A stretch of 64,000 nt of DNA from Sphingobacteriaceae bacterium (GCA_013824115.1 PNNG01000019.1:1-64000), one strand, 5' to 3'; counted from the first letter of the stretch, positions 34,723 to 47,500 are shown. The notes: generated from the sequence alone by a model not told the origin. A program made the numbers and translations.

Positions 34723-36174
34723 ATGCAACCCACCTTCATTTTGGGCCTCATTGGCACCTACTTCCTTTTCCTCATCCTCATTGCCCGCATTACGGGCCGC
34801 AAAGCTGATAATACCTCGTTTTTCCTAGCCGGAAAATCATCGCCTTGGTATTTGGTAGCCTTTGGCATGATTGGCTCTAGCCTATCGGGGGTTACCTTTA
34901 TCAGCATTCCAGGAACGGTCAACACCCAGTATTTCAGCTATATGCAGCTGGTATTGGGCTATTTTTTGGGCTATCTGGTGATTATCAAAGTGCTGCTACC
35001 GCTCTATTACCGCATGCAGCTCACCAGCATTTATGCCTATCTCAACACCCGTTTCGGCACTTACAGCCATAAAACCGGCGCCTCTTTTTTTCTGCTCTCC
35101 CGCTCTATCGGATCGTCATTTAGGTTGTATTTGGTGGCCATGGTGCTCGATAGCTTTGTGCTGGGGCCCATGGGCATTCCATTTGGCGCAACAGTGGCAG
35201 GTACCATCTTGCTCATTTGGCTATATACTTACCGCAGTGGCATCAAAACCATTATTTGGACCGATACCCTCCAAACCGCTTTCATGTTGCTGGCCGTTTT
35301 GGTATCTATAGGCATTATTGGTAATGGTTTGCAAACCGAATGGACAGATTTAGGGCAGCTGGTAGCACAAAGTAAGTATAGCCAGGTGTTTTTCTGGGAA
35401 TGGGACGATCCGCGTAACTTCTTCAAAATGTTCTTTTCGGGCGCTTTTATTACCATTGTAATGACCGGCCTCGACCAAGACATGATGCAGAAAAACCTGA
35501 GTTGCCGCAGCTTGGAAGATGCACAAAAAAATATGCTCAGCTTCAGCCTGGTACTTATTGGCGTAAACGCCTTGTTTTTGAGTCTAGGTGCGCTTTTGTA
35601 TCTCTATGTTGAAAGTCACGGATTGAGCCTGCCTGCCAAAGCCGACCAGTTGTTTCCCATGTTGGCCCTCGAGCATTTTGGCACTTTGGCGGGAGTAACC
35701 TTTGTCATTGGCCTCATTGCCGCCGCATATTCGAGTGCCGATTCGGCATTAACCGCCATGACCACCTCTTTTTGTGTCGATTTTTTAGGCTTTACGCCCG
35801 AAAAAGGCAGTATAAAAACCCGCATGGGAGTACACATAGGCATATCGGTTTTCATTGGGTTGCAAATTTGGTTGTTCAAATCGCTGCATAACGACTCGCT
35901 CATCACCCAATTATTCACCGTAGCGGGCTATACTTATGGACCTTTGCTCGGTCTGTATGCATTTGGGTTATTTACGCCTTGGCAGGTGCGCGACAAATGG
36001 GTACCCGTGTTGGCAATAATTGCCCCAATTCTTTGTTTCTTCCTCAGCCAAAATTCCGAAAAGTGGCTGAATGGTTATAAATTTGGCTTTGAACTATTAA
36101 TGGTAAACGGCCTCCTCACATTTGCCGGATTATGGCTTATTCGCCGCAAAGGAGGCACAAAACAAACAGCATGA
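34723..36174 (+). CDS. Sodium:solute symporter (SSS family)
   Basis: A 483-residue membrane protein with about 13 hydrophobic segments. The SSS hallmarks are present: an early [38 protein letters not shown] (Na+ site region), [20 protein letters not shown] (the family signature GGxxAVxWTD-like element) and [20 protein letters not shown] in TM8-9. It couples solute uptake to sodium; the solute is unknown. It diverges from recR with 48 bp between starts and overlaps the LOG-family gene by 4 bp. Confidence 0.92.
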   Translation: MQPTFILGLIGTYFLFLILIARITGRKADNTSFFLAGKSSPWYLVAFGMIGSSLSGVTFISIPGTVNTQYFSYMQLVLGYFLGYLVIIKVLLPLYYRMQLTSIYAYLNTRFGTYSHKTGASFFLLSRSIGSSFRLYLVAMVLDSFVLGPMGIPFGATVAGTILLIWLYTYRSGIKTIIWTDTLQTAFMLLAVLVSIGIIGNGLQTEWTDLGQLVAQSKYSQVFFWEWDDPRNFFKMFFSGAFITIVMTGLDQDMMQKNLSCRSLEDAQKNMLSFSLVLIGVNALFLSLGALLYLYVESHGLSLPAKADQLFPMLALEHFGTLAGVTFVIGLIAAAYSSADSALTAMTTSFCVDFLGFTPEKGSIKTRMGVHIGISVFIGLQIWLFKSLHNDSLITQLFTVAGYTYGPLLGLYAFGLFTPWQVRDKWVPVLAIIAPILCFFLSQNSEKWLNGYKFGFELLMVNGLLTFAGLWLIRRKGGTKQTA

Positions 36175-36884
36175 GTAACGACAAAGAAGAGTTGATCCGC
36201 GGGGCTTTTGAACAGAAAAGCTGGACAGAAATCAAAGCTGCCTCCTCTTGGCAGATTTTTAAAATAATCGCCGAATTTGTAGAAGGCTTCGAAAAGCTTT
36301 CGCGCATTGGGCCATGTGTATCCATTTTCGGATCGGCACGTACCAAACCCGACAATAAATACTACATCCTGGCCGAAGAAATTGGCCGTAAACTCACTGA
36401 AAAAGGCTACGGAGTCATCACCGGTGGCGGACCGGGCATCATGGAAGCCGGTAACAAAGGCGCTAAACTGGCCGGTGGCAAATCGGTGGGTTTAAATATC
36501 GACCTCCCCTTTGAGCAGTTCAGCAACCCCTACATCGATGGCGACAAACTCATCAATTTCGACTACTTCTTTGTTCGCAAATTGATGTTTATCAAATATG
36601 CCCAGGGTTTCATTGTGCTTCCCGGTGGTTTTGGCACCATGGACGAATTGTTTGAGGCCCTTACCCTCATTCAAACCCGCAAAATTGGCAAGTTTCCTAT
36701 TGTATTGGTGGGCAGTAGTTACTGGCAGGGCCTTATTGATTGGCTGAAAGACACCATGCACGAAGTGGAACACAACATCAATATCAGCGACCTTGATTTG
36801 ATGAAAATTGTTGATAACGCCGACGATGCTGTAGAACATATTGAAGACTTCTATAGCAAATACGTCTTGAGTCCAAACTTCTAA
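36171..36884 (+). CDS. LOG-family protein (TIGR00730, cytokinin-riboside phosphoribohydrolase-like)
   Basis: A 237-residue Rossmann-type protein when started at 36171, where the ATG overlaps the symporter stop (ATGA). The LOG signature motifs are both present: GGGPGIMEAGNKGA near residue 85 and PGGFGTMDELFEALTLIQ near 145. LOG proteins release the base from nucleoside 5'-monophosphates. The first ~40 residues form a helical extension seen in many Bacteroidota members. The M23 peptidase gene begins 1 bp after the stop. Confidence 0.93.
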   Translation: MSNDKEELIRGAFEQKSWTEIKAASSWQIFKIIAEFVEGFEKLSRIGPCVSIFGSARTKPDNKYYILAEEIGRKLTEKGYGVITGGGPGIMEAGNKGAKLAGGKSVGLNIDLPFEQFSNPYIDGDKLINFDYFFVRKLMFIKYAQGFIVLPGGFGTMDELFEALTLIQTRKIGKFPIVLVGSSYWQGLIDWLKDTMHEVEHNINISDLDLMKIVDNADDAVEHIEDFYSKYVLSPNF

Positions 36885-36885
36885 A

Positions 36886-38619
36886 ATGCGTTTTACCCAT
36901 ATTCTTGCCCGATGTTTCACCATCGGGCTTTGTGGCATACAGCTCTCGGCACATGCGCAAAACTACCCAGCCAACTACTTCCGTTCGCCGCTCGACATTC
37001 CACTGAAGCTTTCGGGTACTTTTGGAGAGCTGCGTACCAACCATTTTCACAGTGGCTTAGACATTCGTACCAATTCCGTGGAGGGCTTGCCTGTTTTTGC
37101 AGCTGCCGAAGGGCATGTGAGTCGCATTAAAATATCGGCTTACGGCTACGGAAATGCCATTTACATCGACCATCCCAATGGCTATACCACGCTCTATGCG
37201 CATTTACGCGATTTCGACGAGCCTATTGCATCGTGGATCGAACAAAAGCATTACGAAAAGAAGTCGTTTGAACTCGATATAGCGCTTTTTCCCAACGAGT
37301 TGCCTGTAACCAAAGGCCAGCGCATTGCTTTCAGCGGAAATACGGGAGGCAGTGGCGGTCCCCACCTGCATTTTGAAGTGCGCGACACCAAAACCGAAGC
37401 CGTCATCAATCCGCGTCATTTCGGCTTTCGGGTGGCCGATGAAGTAGCGCCTGTGATCGACTTCCTGGAGCTGGTTCCTTATGGCCCCAGTGCACAAATT
37501 GGCGGGAGTAAATTGCCGCGGAAAATCGCATTGCAGCGCACCAGCGGCAACATTTACAGCACCCAAGCCGTACCCGAAATTTTAGGTCCGGTTTATTTGC
37601 AAGTAAAAACCTGGGACAAACATACGGGCAATGAATTTCGAAATGGCGTTTACCAAATCGTATTGCGTCATGGCAACGATACACTCTATCATTTCAAAGC
37701 CGATCGTTTTGAGTTTAATGAAACCCGCTATGCCAATGCCGTAATGGATTATGAGGCGCGTATGCTTAACAAAGTGCAGATCTACCGTTGTTTCAAATCG
37801 GCAGGTAATTTACTAAGCATGCTTCCCCGCCATGCCCCTACAGGACTCATCCAATTGTCGCCGGGCGAAACCAGGGTTTTCGACCTCTTGGTTACCGACT
37901 TCGACGGCAATGCATCGCAAACCAAACTGCAAATGAGAGGTGCCGAGCAAGCGCAGGCCAATTTGCAGGAAAGCAATTTCACGAGCATCACCGAACGTGT
38001 ATTGCCTAACCAGCCCTGGTTATGGCAAAACGACGAAGTGCAGCTACAAATGCCTGCCAACAACCTATACGACACCTTGCATTTCGTTTACAAGCGCAGT
38101 GTAAAGCCTTATGCCATGTTCAGCTCGGTACACAGCATCCATCATGCATCTGTGCCTGTGCATGCCTTCTATGAGCTCGCCATCAGGCAAACGGGCTTGG
38201 TAGATAGCCTGCGAAACAAGACCGTTATGGTGAACATCAATATCAGCAAAGGCAGAACTGCTGTTACCGGCAAATGGGATGGCCCCTGGTTTCGCGCCAA
38301 AGTACGGGGTTTAGGCGATTATTACCTGGCGCTCGATACCATTCCGCCGAGCATCAAGAACATCAATGCTCGCCTGGAAGGCAGTTACAGCAGGGGACAG
38401 CAAATTCGCTTTACCCTGGCCGACAACCTGGCAGGACTGCAGTCGTATGAATTGTACTTGGGCGAAACCTGGCAAAAAGCCATTTTCGACGGGAAAACCG
38501 CCACCCTGAGCTATACTTTTTCACAAAACAGTCCGAAAGGAAATCTTCCGCTCCGTTTGGTTGTTAAAGATGCTGTTGGAAATGTTTCCACTTTTCAAAC
38601 CCAAATAAACAGTTTATGA
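36886..38619 (+). CDS. Secreted M23 (LytM-type) peptidase
   Basis: A 577-residue exported protein with a signal sequence (LARCFTIGLCGIQLSAHA, ~residues 6-24). Residues ~40-185 are the LytM/M23 zinc peptidase domain with the metal-binding HFHSGLD and the HLHFEV catalytic motif intact, so it probably cuts peptidoglycan cross-links. The rest (~390 residues) is strand-rich, likely Ig-like substrate- or envelope-binding modules. It starts 1 bp after the LOG gene and overlaps the peroxiredoxin by 4 bp. Confidence 0.9.
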   Translation: MRFTHILARCFTIGLCGIQLSAHAQNYPANYFRSPLDIPLKLSGTFGELRTNHFHSGLDIRTNSVEGLPVFAAAEGHVSRIKISAYGYGNAIYIDHPNGYTTLYAHLRDFDEPIASWIEQKHYEKKSFELDIALFPNELPVTKGQRIAFSGNTGGSGGPHLHFEVRDTKTEAVINPRHFGFRVADEVAPVIDFLELVPYGPSAQIGGSKLPRKIALQRTSGNIYSTQAVPEILGPVYLQVKTWDKHTGNEFRNGVYQIVLRHGNDTLYHFKADRFEFNETRYANAVMDYEARMLNKVQIYRCFKSAGNLLSMLPRHAPTGLIQLSPGETRVFDLLVTDFDGNASQTKLQMRGAEQAQANLQESNFTSITERVLPNQPWLWQNDEVQLQMPANNLYDTLHFVYKRSVKPYAMFSSVHSIHHASVPVHAFYELAIRQTGLVDSLRNKTVMVNINISKGRTAVTGKWDGPWFRAKVRGLGDYYLALDTIPPSIKNINARLEGSYSRGQQIRFTLADNLAGLQSYELYLGETWQKAIFDGKTATLSYTFSQNSPKGNLPLRLVVKDAVGNVSTFQTQINSL

Positions 38620-39065
38620 GCAAACCACAAGTGGGCGAAAAGGCCCCCAACTTCAGCGGACTCAACCAAAAAGGCGAAACCATCAGCCTCGATCAATTCA
38701 AAGGCAAAAAAGTAGCGCTGTACTTCTACCCCAAAGACGACACCCCCGGCTGCACGGCCGAAGCTTGCAACCTGCGCGACAACCACAGCGCGCTTCAAGC
38801 CGCAGGGTACGTGGTCATTGGTGTGAGCTCCGACAGTGTAAAATCGCACGACAAATTTGCTAACAAATACAGCTTGCCTTTCGACCTATTGGCCGATGAA
38901 GACAAAAGCACCCACGAGGCTTATGGCACTTGGATTGAAAAAAGCATGTATGGCCGCAAGTACATGGGTACCGACCGGGTCACATTCATCATCGATGACG
39001 AAGGCGTTATCGAAAAAGTGATTGAAAAGGTAAACACCAAGGACCATACGGCGCAGATTCTTTGA
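38616..39065 (+). CDS. bcp: Thioredoxin-dependent thiol peroxidase (Bcp/PrxQ type)
   Basis: A 149-residue peroxiredoxin reducing hydroperoxides. The peroxidatic C46 and resolving C51 are in PGCTAEACNLRD, the five-residue spacing of Bcp/PrxQ; YFYPKDDTPG precedes them. The length is normal. The start overlaps the M23 stop by 4 bp (ATGA) and a strong terminator follows immediately, so it ends the symporter-LOG-M23-bcp operon. Confidence 0.96.
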   Translation: MSKPQVGEKAPNFSGLNQKGETISLDQFKGKKVALYFYPKDDTPGCTAEACNLRDNHSALQAAGYVVIGVSSDSVKSHDKFANKYSLPFDLLADEDKSTHEAYGTWIEKSMYGRKYMGTDRVTFIIDDEGVIEKVIEKVNTKDHTAQIL

Positions 39066-39070
39066 AAAAC

Positions 39071-39113
39071 AATCGGTCAATAAGTGGCGTATATGACTTA
39101 TTGACCGATTTTT
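39071..39113 (+). terminator. Rho-independent terminator after bcp
   Basis: AATCGGTCAATAAGT, a 10-nt loop, then ACTTATTGACCGATT is a perfect 15-bp stem followed by TTT. It begins 5 bp after the bcp stop. Confidence 0.9.
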
Positions 39114-39159
39114 CGCTGTGCCAAAGACAACTGGCTTTTGCTTATCGTAAATGCAACAT

Positions 39160-41358
39160 TCAGCGCAACAATACCACTTTCTTTACAAGGTGTTGCCCAT
39201 TTTCTAAGCGCACATGCAGGGTGAATATCCCTTTTTGCTCACAGAAAAAGGTGTAGCCAGTAGCTGATTGGTCGAGGATTTCCAACTTCACTTGCTTTCC
39301 TTGCACATCCGTGAGGGCAAATGAACGCACTTTCAAATCAACATGAGCCGAATACGCCACCTGAAACTGTCCAGAAGTAGATGGATTGGGAAAAACGGTT
39401 ATGCTCTCTTCGAGATACAACGGATGTGCTACCGACGAAAATTGGGATGTATTTCGGAAGGCCAAAACGCCACCACGTTCCGTGCCTATGAGCAAATGAG
39501 GCCCTGTTCCACCAGATGCGGCTGCGATGCAAGGACTGGCATTGAATGTAAATCGAGCCTGATTATAGACACCGGTGAGTGGAAAAAAGAAAGCGTTGCT
39601 GCTTTCAGTGAAGGTGCCACTCAAGCTTACCTCAAAATCAGGATAAAAATGGAGCTTCCCTTCATAGCCCCCCACCACCAAATCGTATTGGCCATTGCCG
39701 TTAAAATCGGTTACACGTGGACGTGCCCAACCCGGATCGCTTTGCGCTAGGTTTATATTTCCAAAAGCGCTGTTTGAAAGCTGAAAATGAGGGCTGGTTG
39801 TACTTCCTTGATTTAGAAACAGCATGATTTTGCCTCTAAAAGTCCCAACCACTAAGTCAAGCTTCCCATCTCTGTTGATATCAACCAATTCGGGGGCTAC
39901 TGCCGTATCTACATCCAGCAACAACGGTTGTGGAGCCGCAAAAGAATATCCGGCTCCTGTCGACAATTTCTGAAAGAACCTGATGGATCCATCCAAACTA
40001 CCAACCACCAAATCTAGACGTCCATCGCCATTTAGGTCGCCTGCTGTAATTTGTGGATATTGGATAGCATATTGACCTAGGTTCAAAAAATTGGTATCCA
40101 CCAAAACCAAACGGTATTGCCCCCCTGCTTGCATGGTTCTCAGATAAAGCCGGGCCTTCACTGTGCCCTCATTGCTATGATGTGTCAAAAGGAGGTCTTC
40201 TTGCCCATCATCGTTCACATCAACCAGAAAGGGTGCTGTCCGTACGTGATTTTGCCATCCCTTATCAATTAAAAACCGCTTCGTCTGCAGTCGAAATGTA
40301 TCCTGTAAGGTTGAACTTACATTCTCATAATGCCATACAAACTCAGTCGATGCCCTTCCAAAATAAAAACTGGGCGAAACCAGCATATCATTTTTACCGT
40401 CGTGATTCATATCTACAAAATAGGCCGACGGATAGCCATCAATGAACGCGCTGGTATCGTAATTGGGAAAGCCGGGTTGTATGGTTCGAATAAGCGCCGA
40501 ATCAGTGCGGCCCGTATTGGTTAAGTATCTTAAGTGGGGACTGGCAATATCGCCCATCACCAAATCAACCAAACCATCTTTATTGGCGTCAATAGCACTG
40601 ATGTTAAATTGAACATGCTCTGGTTGGTTTCTATTATTTGCCACAATGATGTTGCACGAATCATTCATTAAAATAACCGAATCACTTTCAGACCAAAAAC
40701 GACCCCAACAATCGTCAACAGCATTAAATATCAAGGAATCCCTGTGGCCAAAGCGCTCCATGGAGGTATTCTTAAAAAGCTGAATTTGTCCGGCCCTGCC
40801 CAACATATACACGAGTACATCTATATCGCCGTCACCATCTATATCCGCCACTACGGGCTTATCGGCAGCACTTGCATACATGGGTATGCTGGTACTGAAG
40901 AAGGGATAGAACACAGGAATCCAGGGACCGGTTGATTGAAAACTTGGAGTACCAGGTACCCCAACGTTTTTATAGGCCACTACTACGCCCCCCGCATATG
41001 TAAACAAATCTTTTTTACCGTCTCCGTTGTAATCTATCAACTCCAAAAAGCCCGAAAGTGGTGGAAAAACAGCTGCATAATCAACCCTAAAAACATAGCC
41101 AGGTGGGCTTTGATTGGGGTCAAAAATATAGGTCAGCACCGCATTGTCTAACCTATCAAAAACTACCAAATCCTCGAAGCCGTCGGCATTCAAATCAATT
41201 TGCTGAAATGCAGGCAATGTCAAACCTCCTGTATACGGCTTGTCATACACCTGCGTATGCTCTTGTATACTCAAAAAATCGAATGGTCGAAATTGGAATG
41301 TCTGTCCACCAACTTCCCAACTAACCAATAACAAGACGCACAAGCTCATCCATCTCAT
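39160..41358 (-). CDS. T9SS-secreted FG-GAP/VCBS repeat protein
   Basis: A 732-residue secreted protein. The signal peptide is MRWMSLCVLLLVSWEVGG. The body is a seven-bladed-propeller-like series of FG-GAP/VCBS units with calcium-type loops (DLNADGFEDLVVFD, DYNGDGKKDLF, DIDGDGDIDVLVY, DLNGDGRLDLVVG, DINRDGKLDLVVG, DFNGNGQYDLVVG), which gives at least eight copies spaced 40-100 residues apart. The last ~80 residues (VFPNPSTSGQF, KVRSFALTDVQGKQVKL, GIFTLHVRLENGQ) are a type IX sorting domain. Probably a cell-surface or released adhesive or matrix protein. Confidence 0.9.
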   Translation of the reverse strand: MRWMSLCVLLLVSWEVGGQTFQFRPFDFLSIQEHTQVYDKPYTGGLTLPAFQQIDLNADGFEDLVVFDRLDNAVLTYIFDPNQSPPGYVFRVDYAAVFPPLSGFLELIDYNGDGKKDLFTYAGGVVVAYKNVGVPGTPSFQSTGPWIPVFYPFFSTSIPMYASAADKPVVADIDGDGDIDVLVYMLGRAGQIQLFKNTSMERFGHRDSLIFNAVDDCWGRFWSESDSVILMNDSCNIIVANNRNQPEHVQFNISAIDANKDGLVDLVMGDIASPHLRYLTNTGRTDSALIRTIQPGFPNYDTSAFIDGYPSAYFVDMNHDGKNDMLVSPSFYFGRASTEFVWHYENVSSTLQDTFRLQTKRFLIDKGWQNHVRTAPFLVDVNDDGQEDLLLTHHSNEGTVKARLYLRTMQAGGQYRLVLVDTNFLNLGQYAIQYPQITAGDLNGDGRLDLVVGSLDGSIRFFQKLSTGAGYSFAAPQPLLLDVDTAVAPELVDINRDGKLDLVVGTFRGKIMLFLNQGSTTSPHFQLSNSAFGNINLAQSDPGWARPRVTDFNGNGQYDLVVGGYEGKLHFYPDFEVSLSGTFTESSNAFFFPLTGVYNQARFTFNASPCIAAASGGTGPHLLIGTERGGVLAFRNTSQFSSVAHPLYLEESITVFPNPSTSGQFQVAYSAHVDLKVRSFALTDVQGKQVKLEILDQSATGYTFFCEQKGIFTLHVRLENGQHLVKKVVLLR

Positions 41359-41497
41359 AGGCGTTAAGTTAGTAACACTTAAAGAATCAACAAAGCCTGG
41401 TCCAAGAACTTAATACGCTTTTAATGTCAATTGAGCCCAAGCTGAAAGACTCTAGCGAAAGGCAAATTCCGTAAATCGTTGAATGACCGAAGCAAAC

Positions 41498-41531
41498 AAA
41501 AAAAATCCCCCACCTCTTGCGAGATGGGGGA
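41498..41531 (-). terminator. Terminator of the giant T9SS gene
   Basis: On the minus strand TCCCCCATCTC, loop GCAA, GAGGTGGGGGA folds into an ~11-bp stem with one mismatch, followed by eight T residues. It lies 22 bp past the stop of the gene at 41554. Confidence 0.9.
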
Positions 41532-41553
41532 CAGAAAATCTAATCAGCTAAAC

Positions 41554-44500
41554 TTAGCGCTGAATCATCAAACGCTTGATGGCCAAGTTGCTTCCGTCGC
41601 TGATGCGTACGAAATACAAACCTTCATTCAAGTTAGCGAGGTCAATTTCAATGTCGCTACGAACACCGCTGTTCACAGTGAACTTCTGCATTTCTTGACC
41701 AACGGCATTCACGACAGTAATCATCAGATCCTTATCGGTACCACGCACTTGCAATTTAGCAGTGTAAGCAGCGGGGTTAGGATACAGCATGATCGACTTG
41801 CTGAATTCAGTTTCTTCGATAGACGACATTACACCACGGTTCAAGGTGAGGTTGAAAGGCAATACCGCCAAACGGCTCAAAGTATCGCTTACAGCACGTA
41901 CTATCCAACGACCAACGAAGCTTTGTCCTACTTGAATACCCCTTGCAGCAAGTGTATCAACAATCTGACCATAGGTAAGGGTCAACGAGGTGTCGGTTCC
42001 GGTATTCACCGTAACCACAGGGTTGGTGAAAGTGGTGCCAGGCACATCGAGCAACCAGCGATAGGTAACAGGAGTAGTTCCCACTGAACGTACCGAGCGG
42101 TTCCAACGAATGTTCACGGTTTGAGTAGGGTCACCTTCAAGGTTCACTACCGTGTTGTTAGAAGGTGCTCTGAGCACGAAGAACGACAAGCTGTCAACAG
42201 GAATTACTGGAGCACCTAGGTGCGCTTCAATCATTAGACGGAAGCCAGCTACCTGACCTAAACCAGTGCCATTCAATGCAGCTGTAAAGTAAGCGTTCGC
42301 ACGGGTTGGATTTTCTGCTTGGAATGCCATAGGGAAATATCCCGTAGTTGCATTTGCAGGTTGAGCCATACCGATCAAGAAGTTACCATTGTTCACATTC
42401 ACTGGGTTTGCGAAGCTAAACACTACCCACTGATTGGTGTCGGCTGCCGTAATCACACGTGGAGCCGATTGAGCCAAAATTACACCCGAATCATTCAGAA
42501 CCACGGCATACAAACCATTACCGATGATAGCAGCCGTGTTCGAAATGCGCATGCGTGCAGCACGAATCGAACGATGACCTGTTACTGAATAGCGAGTGAG
42601 AAGCAAACCTGAACCAGTATTGTATCCAACGCCACCCAAACCCGTAGTTACGGTGTCATTGTAGCTGATGATACTGTCAGTTTGTTGCTGCACCCAACTT
42701 CTGCTGTTGTTAGAAGGCACATCATCGGCAGGAATAGAAACACTCATGTTGTTGAAACCAAGATTGGTTCCTGTGAAATTGGCAAAGTTCACAGTTCTCA
42801 CAGAATCAATACCCAACGTGGCAATGGTTTGCGTGTTGGTGAATGTATTGGCACCTGCCACATTTAGCGTTACCGTTTGGTTATTGCGAACCTGAAAACC
42901 ATTGTTTCTTAGCAAAACCTGAATCACCTCAGGAGAACCCCACTGACGTGGATTTCTGCCTTTCGCAAAAAGACCAAGTACTTCTACCTCATTGGCCCTG
43001 CGGTCGTCAACACCCCAAATAAATTCAGGACGGAAGGCGGTGGCGCCCAAAGTAGCTGGAGCAGCTGTGGCATTGTTTGCAGATACCAAACTTGCAGCAA
43101 TGGCCGTATTGGCAGCGTACACTGCACCAGTTGTGGCAAATGGCGCAGAACCACCCCACTCGTAGGCCAATTCAATAGATCCACCTGTATAGATAAATGG
43201 CTGTGCAAATTGAACAGTCATCGTTCCCACACCGGCTGGAATAGACACAGAGTCATCGAAATGCGTGTTCAAACCAGTGATCACCGCAGGCCAGCCTGTT
43301 CCACGCGTATAGGTCACATTCTGACCATTCGACAAGAACAAAGTGAATTTACCACGGGCAGCAGAACTTGCGCCAGCGGTGGTGCGAATAGCAAAACTTC
43401 TGATGGTTTCACCGCTATCAATGCCAGCAGCCGCCAATTCACTGGCAGGTACGAAAGATGCAGCACGGAAGAAAGCATGAGCTGAAGTTCCGTTAGGTGC
43501 ACGCAAACCTGTAGTGCCACCATTGGCAACAGGAGCTGCAGTCAAACGCAATGGCGCAATGCCACCACGGAACATACGCACCCTCCAAGTCTGGGTAGCC
43601 AAACGGTTAAAGCTTCCCGAAGTAGCACGCACAGTCCAATCGAGAATTACAGAATCACCTACGTTAAAGCCCAAGCTAGCTAACAAAGCATCGATTTGAC
43701 TGAAGGTAAGGGTCAAGCTCGTATCAGCACCACTATTTCCCGAAGGAAGAGCTACTGTAGGTGTGTTGAAATTGCCACCAGGCGCTATAGCCAACCACTG
43801 ATAAGTTACAGGGAGGTTATTGCCTTCAACAGAACGGCTCCAACGAATGGTAGTTCTGGATGAACCAGGACCAGCAATCGGCAGGATGGTGTTGTTAGCA
43901 GGTGCCAACAAGTTAAAGGCCGCAAGCGCATCGGTTACAGTACCGCGACGAATGTCAATATTCCAGGTTTGGAAAGAGAACACCGTATCAGTACCTGCAA
44001 TAGCCCGCACACGCCAGATGCCACGCACAGTGTCACCTACGTTAACGTTCAAACCAGCCAAGGCTGCATCCAACTGTTGGAAGTTCAAAGTCAATGCGGT
44101 ATCGGCACCACTGTTGCCAGAAGCCAATGTCAATAAAGGTGCATTGAAATTGCCTGCAGTACGGCTGGCCAACTGCCATACGTAACGCACAGCCGATTGT
44201 TGGGTACCGTTGAAAGGCATCGACCGTCTCCAATTGATGGTTGCCACCGAAGAGGCAGGGCCATTCACATTCAAAAATGCATTATTGGCAGGACCAACCA
44301 AGAAAGGTTCAGTTGCCGTAGTAGGATTGATAAGACGGATGTTGTAGTCTTCGGTTTCACCATAAGAATAAGTTCCGCAACCTTGCACATCAGCAAAGGT
44401 GGTGGCACCCTCACGGTAAACAATACGCATACGAGTTACGCCCGTATCTGCAGTGCCTGGTACAAAAATTTGGAAATTAAACCATTCGCGCGCAGCAGCA

Positions 44501-47500
44501 GCACCAATATTGGTCAATGGACCAAAATCAGCAGCTACTTCAGAAGCTTCGAAAATGCCATTTTTGTTGGCATCAACAAACACACGTCCACGAGCAGCAT
44601 ACGAATCGGTACCGCAGTAACCGCTACGAACTGACATGGCAAAACCACGACCTTTGGTAATTGTAGCAGCTACACCCAACGATGTTTGATCTGTGTATGT
44701 TTCACATGCGTTGCTTGCAGAGCCTGTTATTGTGTTACCAATAATCACGCTGTCGATCTTGGTGTCAGCAGTAAGTGTTGCGTTTGATGCACAATAAGCC
44801 AAAGCCACAGAAATGGCATTGGTTCTGGTCAACGAGTCGGCACCTGCTGGGTTAGAAACAACCAATTTTGCACTATAAGTACCTACAGCAGTAAACTGAA
44901 CCTGAGGAGCAACACTGCTGTCATTGGTGTTGTTCACATAAGTGAAGGTATTAGGCGTGATGGTCCAACGACGCTGGAAGGGAATGTTCAACGAAGTATC
45001 GGTTAGCGTTACCGTTGAAACGATACCACCCGTAGTTGGTGTTGTATTGCTGATTGTAAAACCTGCAACCGGCGTAACAGGCTGTACCACCTGAAGGTTG
45101 GCTGCTGCTGTGCGTACACAAGCATTGGCTCCTGTAATGGTTGCCGTGTAGGTTTCTATGCCTGCAGTATTTCTAACTCCGGTAGGCGCTGATAAGGTCG
45201 TTGCCGTAAATCCAGCAGGACCAGTCCAAGCAACAGTTCTTTGCGCCAGTGTAATGTTAGGATTGAATGCCCCTAAGTTCGTAAACAAAGTTGCAGTGCT
45301 GATAACCCAGTTCGAAGCGTTATTGTTATCGAAATTCACCAACATCATGCCAGCAGAAGAGGTGGTAGAGCTGCTTCCGGTCCAATCTGCGGCAGTAACA
45401 CCTGCAGCTGCCGGGAAAGTAAATCCACGGAATGCAACGGCATCTACTAAAGCCGCTCCGTTACGAATGGTAACACCCCAAGTTGAAGTCGCAAAAATAG
45501 CATCTACCGCACCACCTGTATTGTAATACCTGTTAGCAGGATTGTCGGTTCCAGGGCCGATATGCAATAACAACACAGAACCTGCAGGTATGGTTGTATT
45601 TGCAGGGAAAGAATACGTACGAGCTCCAGTACCGAAAATTTCCAGATTCCAGCCACTGATATTGGCAAGCGTATCTCCAAAATTGGTGATTTCCAAGAAA
45701 TCCTGCGCTTCGAAAGGAATATAAGATGGGTAAACAGGTTGAGCACCCACACCGGTCCGGAAACTCACCATCTCCGAAATGCGTACAATCGACTGGTTTC
45801 GAGCAACAGTACCCGCAGTAGCTGCAGGAACGCCGTTTCTCAACAATTCCACCGTAGACGACTGCGTCACAATGATTTGCGATGGAACCGCTCTGGCAGT
45901 CCAAGCATCACTACGCACCGTACGAACCAATGTGTCATTGGTTCTCACAGAAGCAGTAAGTGAGTCAACAAAAATGCGGAACACATAATTGCCTGTATCT
46001 ACCAAGTTCAAGGCATTTGTAAATGTGATGGTGTCGGTTGTACCAGAGGTGAAAGTGCCTGTGTTACGCACCACGTCAGTCAAATTGATAACAGTGCCAG
46101 AAGGGGTAGTAACTGTACCTTTGTAAGTCAATGGCAAGGCTGTACGATCAATACTTGGTCCCTCATTCCGTGCTACAAAAACTGCACTTTCTGACTGACC
46201 GAAACATTGGCCATTGGTAGGGCGTACCAGATGGGTCAAAGCAACGTCATTTGCGCCTACAGTACCCCAGGCAAAAAACTCACCATTGGCCAAATCAATG
46301 GCAGTGGAAGTACGAACACCTGTACCTGTTAAGCTTCCATCTCCGAGCGTAGCACTACGTGAAGTCCAAGGACCCGTTAAAGACGAAGCCTGAGCCACAC
46401 GGATGTTTGCTAAAGTACCTCCAAAAAGCACGGCATCATTCAAGCTCCAGTTCAAGGCAACTGTAGCTGTGGTACCTATAGAACCTGTAGAAGCCACTCG
46501 AAACGCACGTGGACCCATTGGTGAAGTCAAAGGAGCAACACCACTGCCACTAGGTGCACCAACTACAGAAACAGTAATGTTTTGAGCCGTACCGCCTGTG
46601 ATGATATTGGCAAGAGTTACCAATGACCTCGAAGGCATGCCGTTTACAATAGATCCCACAGGGAAGTTGCGCGAAGCAGCAGCCGTACTATTTACTATAA
46701 CTTCAATGTCTCCAAGTACAAATGAGGTAATTGAACCTCCCGGAGGAGCGAATGCTGGATTCGTACAAGTGATTTTACCACCTGGAGGCAAGTGGATTAT
46801 ACCGTTGGTCAAAGTCAACGCTCCTGAAGCACCAGTAACCGTTAGGTTGCCTGTCAAATTCAGACCAGCGATATTGCTCAGGGTTAAACCGTTGATGGTG
46901 CGCGATGCTGGCATCTCACTGCCTTCAGTGACACGTGTTGGAGCCTGACCTGTGAAAAATACATATTGAAGGTTGTAAACTGTTGAAGTAATGGTAGGCG
47001 TACCATTCAAACTTCCTAATGGAGATCTGCGTACTTGAGAAGAAGTAGCAGCAGCAGCAGCCATATCGAAGGTCAGGTTAGAGCCGACGTTGAATGTACC
47101 AGCAATCAAGCCCAAATCAAAACCAATCGACAATGGGTTAGCTAAGGTTACACCTGCTGGGTTATTCACCTGAATTTGACCCACTACGTTGTTGGCCAAT
47201 GTACCCGTTTGGTTAATGGTTTGTGCTGTGGTACCGTTAAACTGCCATACTGCATTGGCGTTCGCAAAGTTGGAGTTACCGGCATGAGTAAGGTTTCCAC
47301 GCATGTCAAGCACACGAAGTGCAGTACCTGTGGTTGGAACCCCAAAATTGATTCTGCCCGATGCTGCAATATTCGTGGCACCAATCACTGTCAGCACCCT
47401 TTGTGCAGCAGCATTCACGGCAAGAATACCGTTCACAGTTAATGAGGCTACACTACCTGTGGCATCAACTACCACAGAGTCACTAGCAGAAATAGTTACT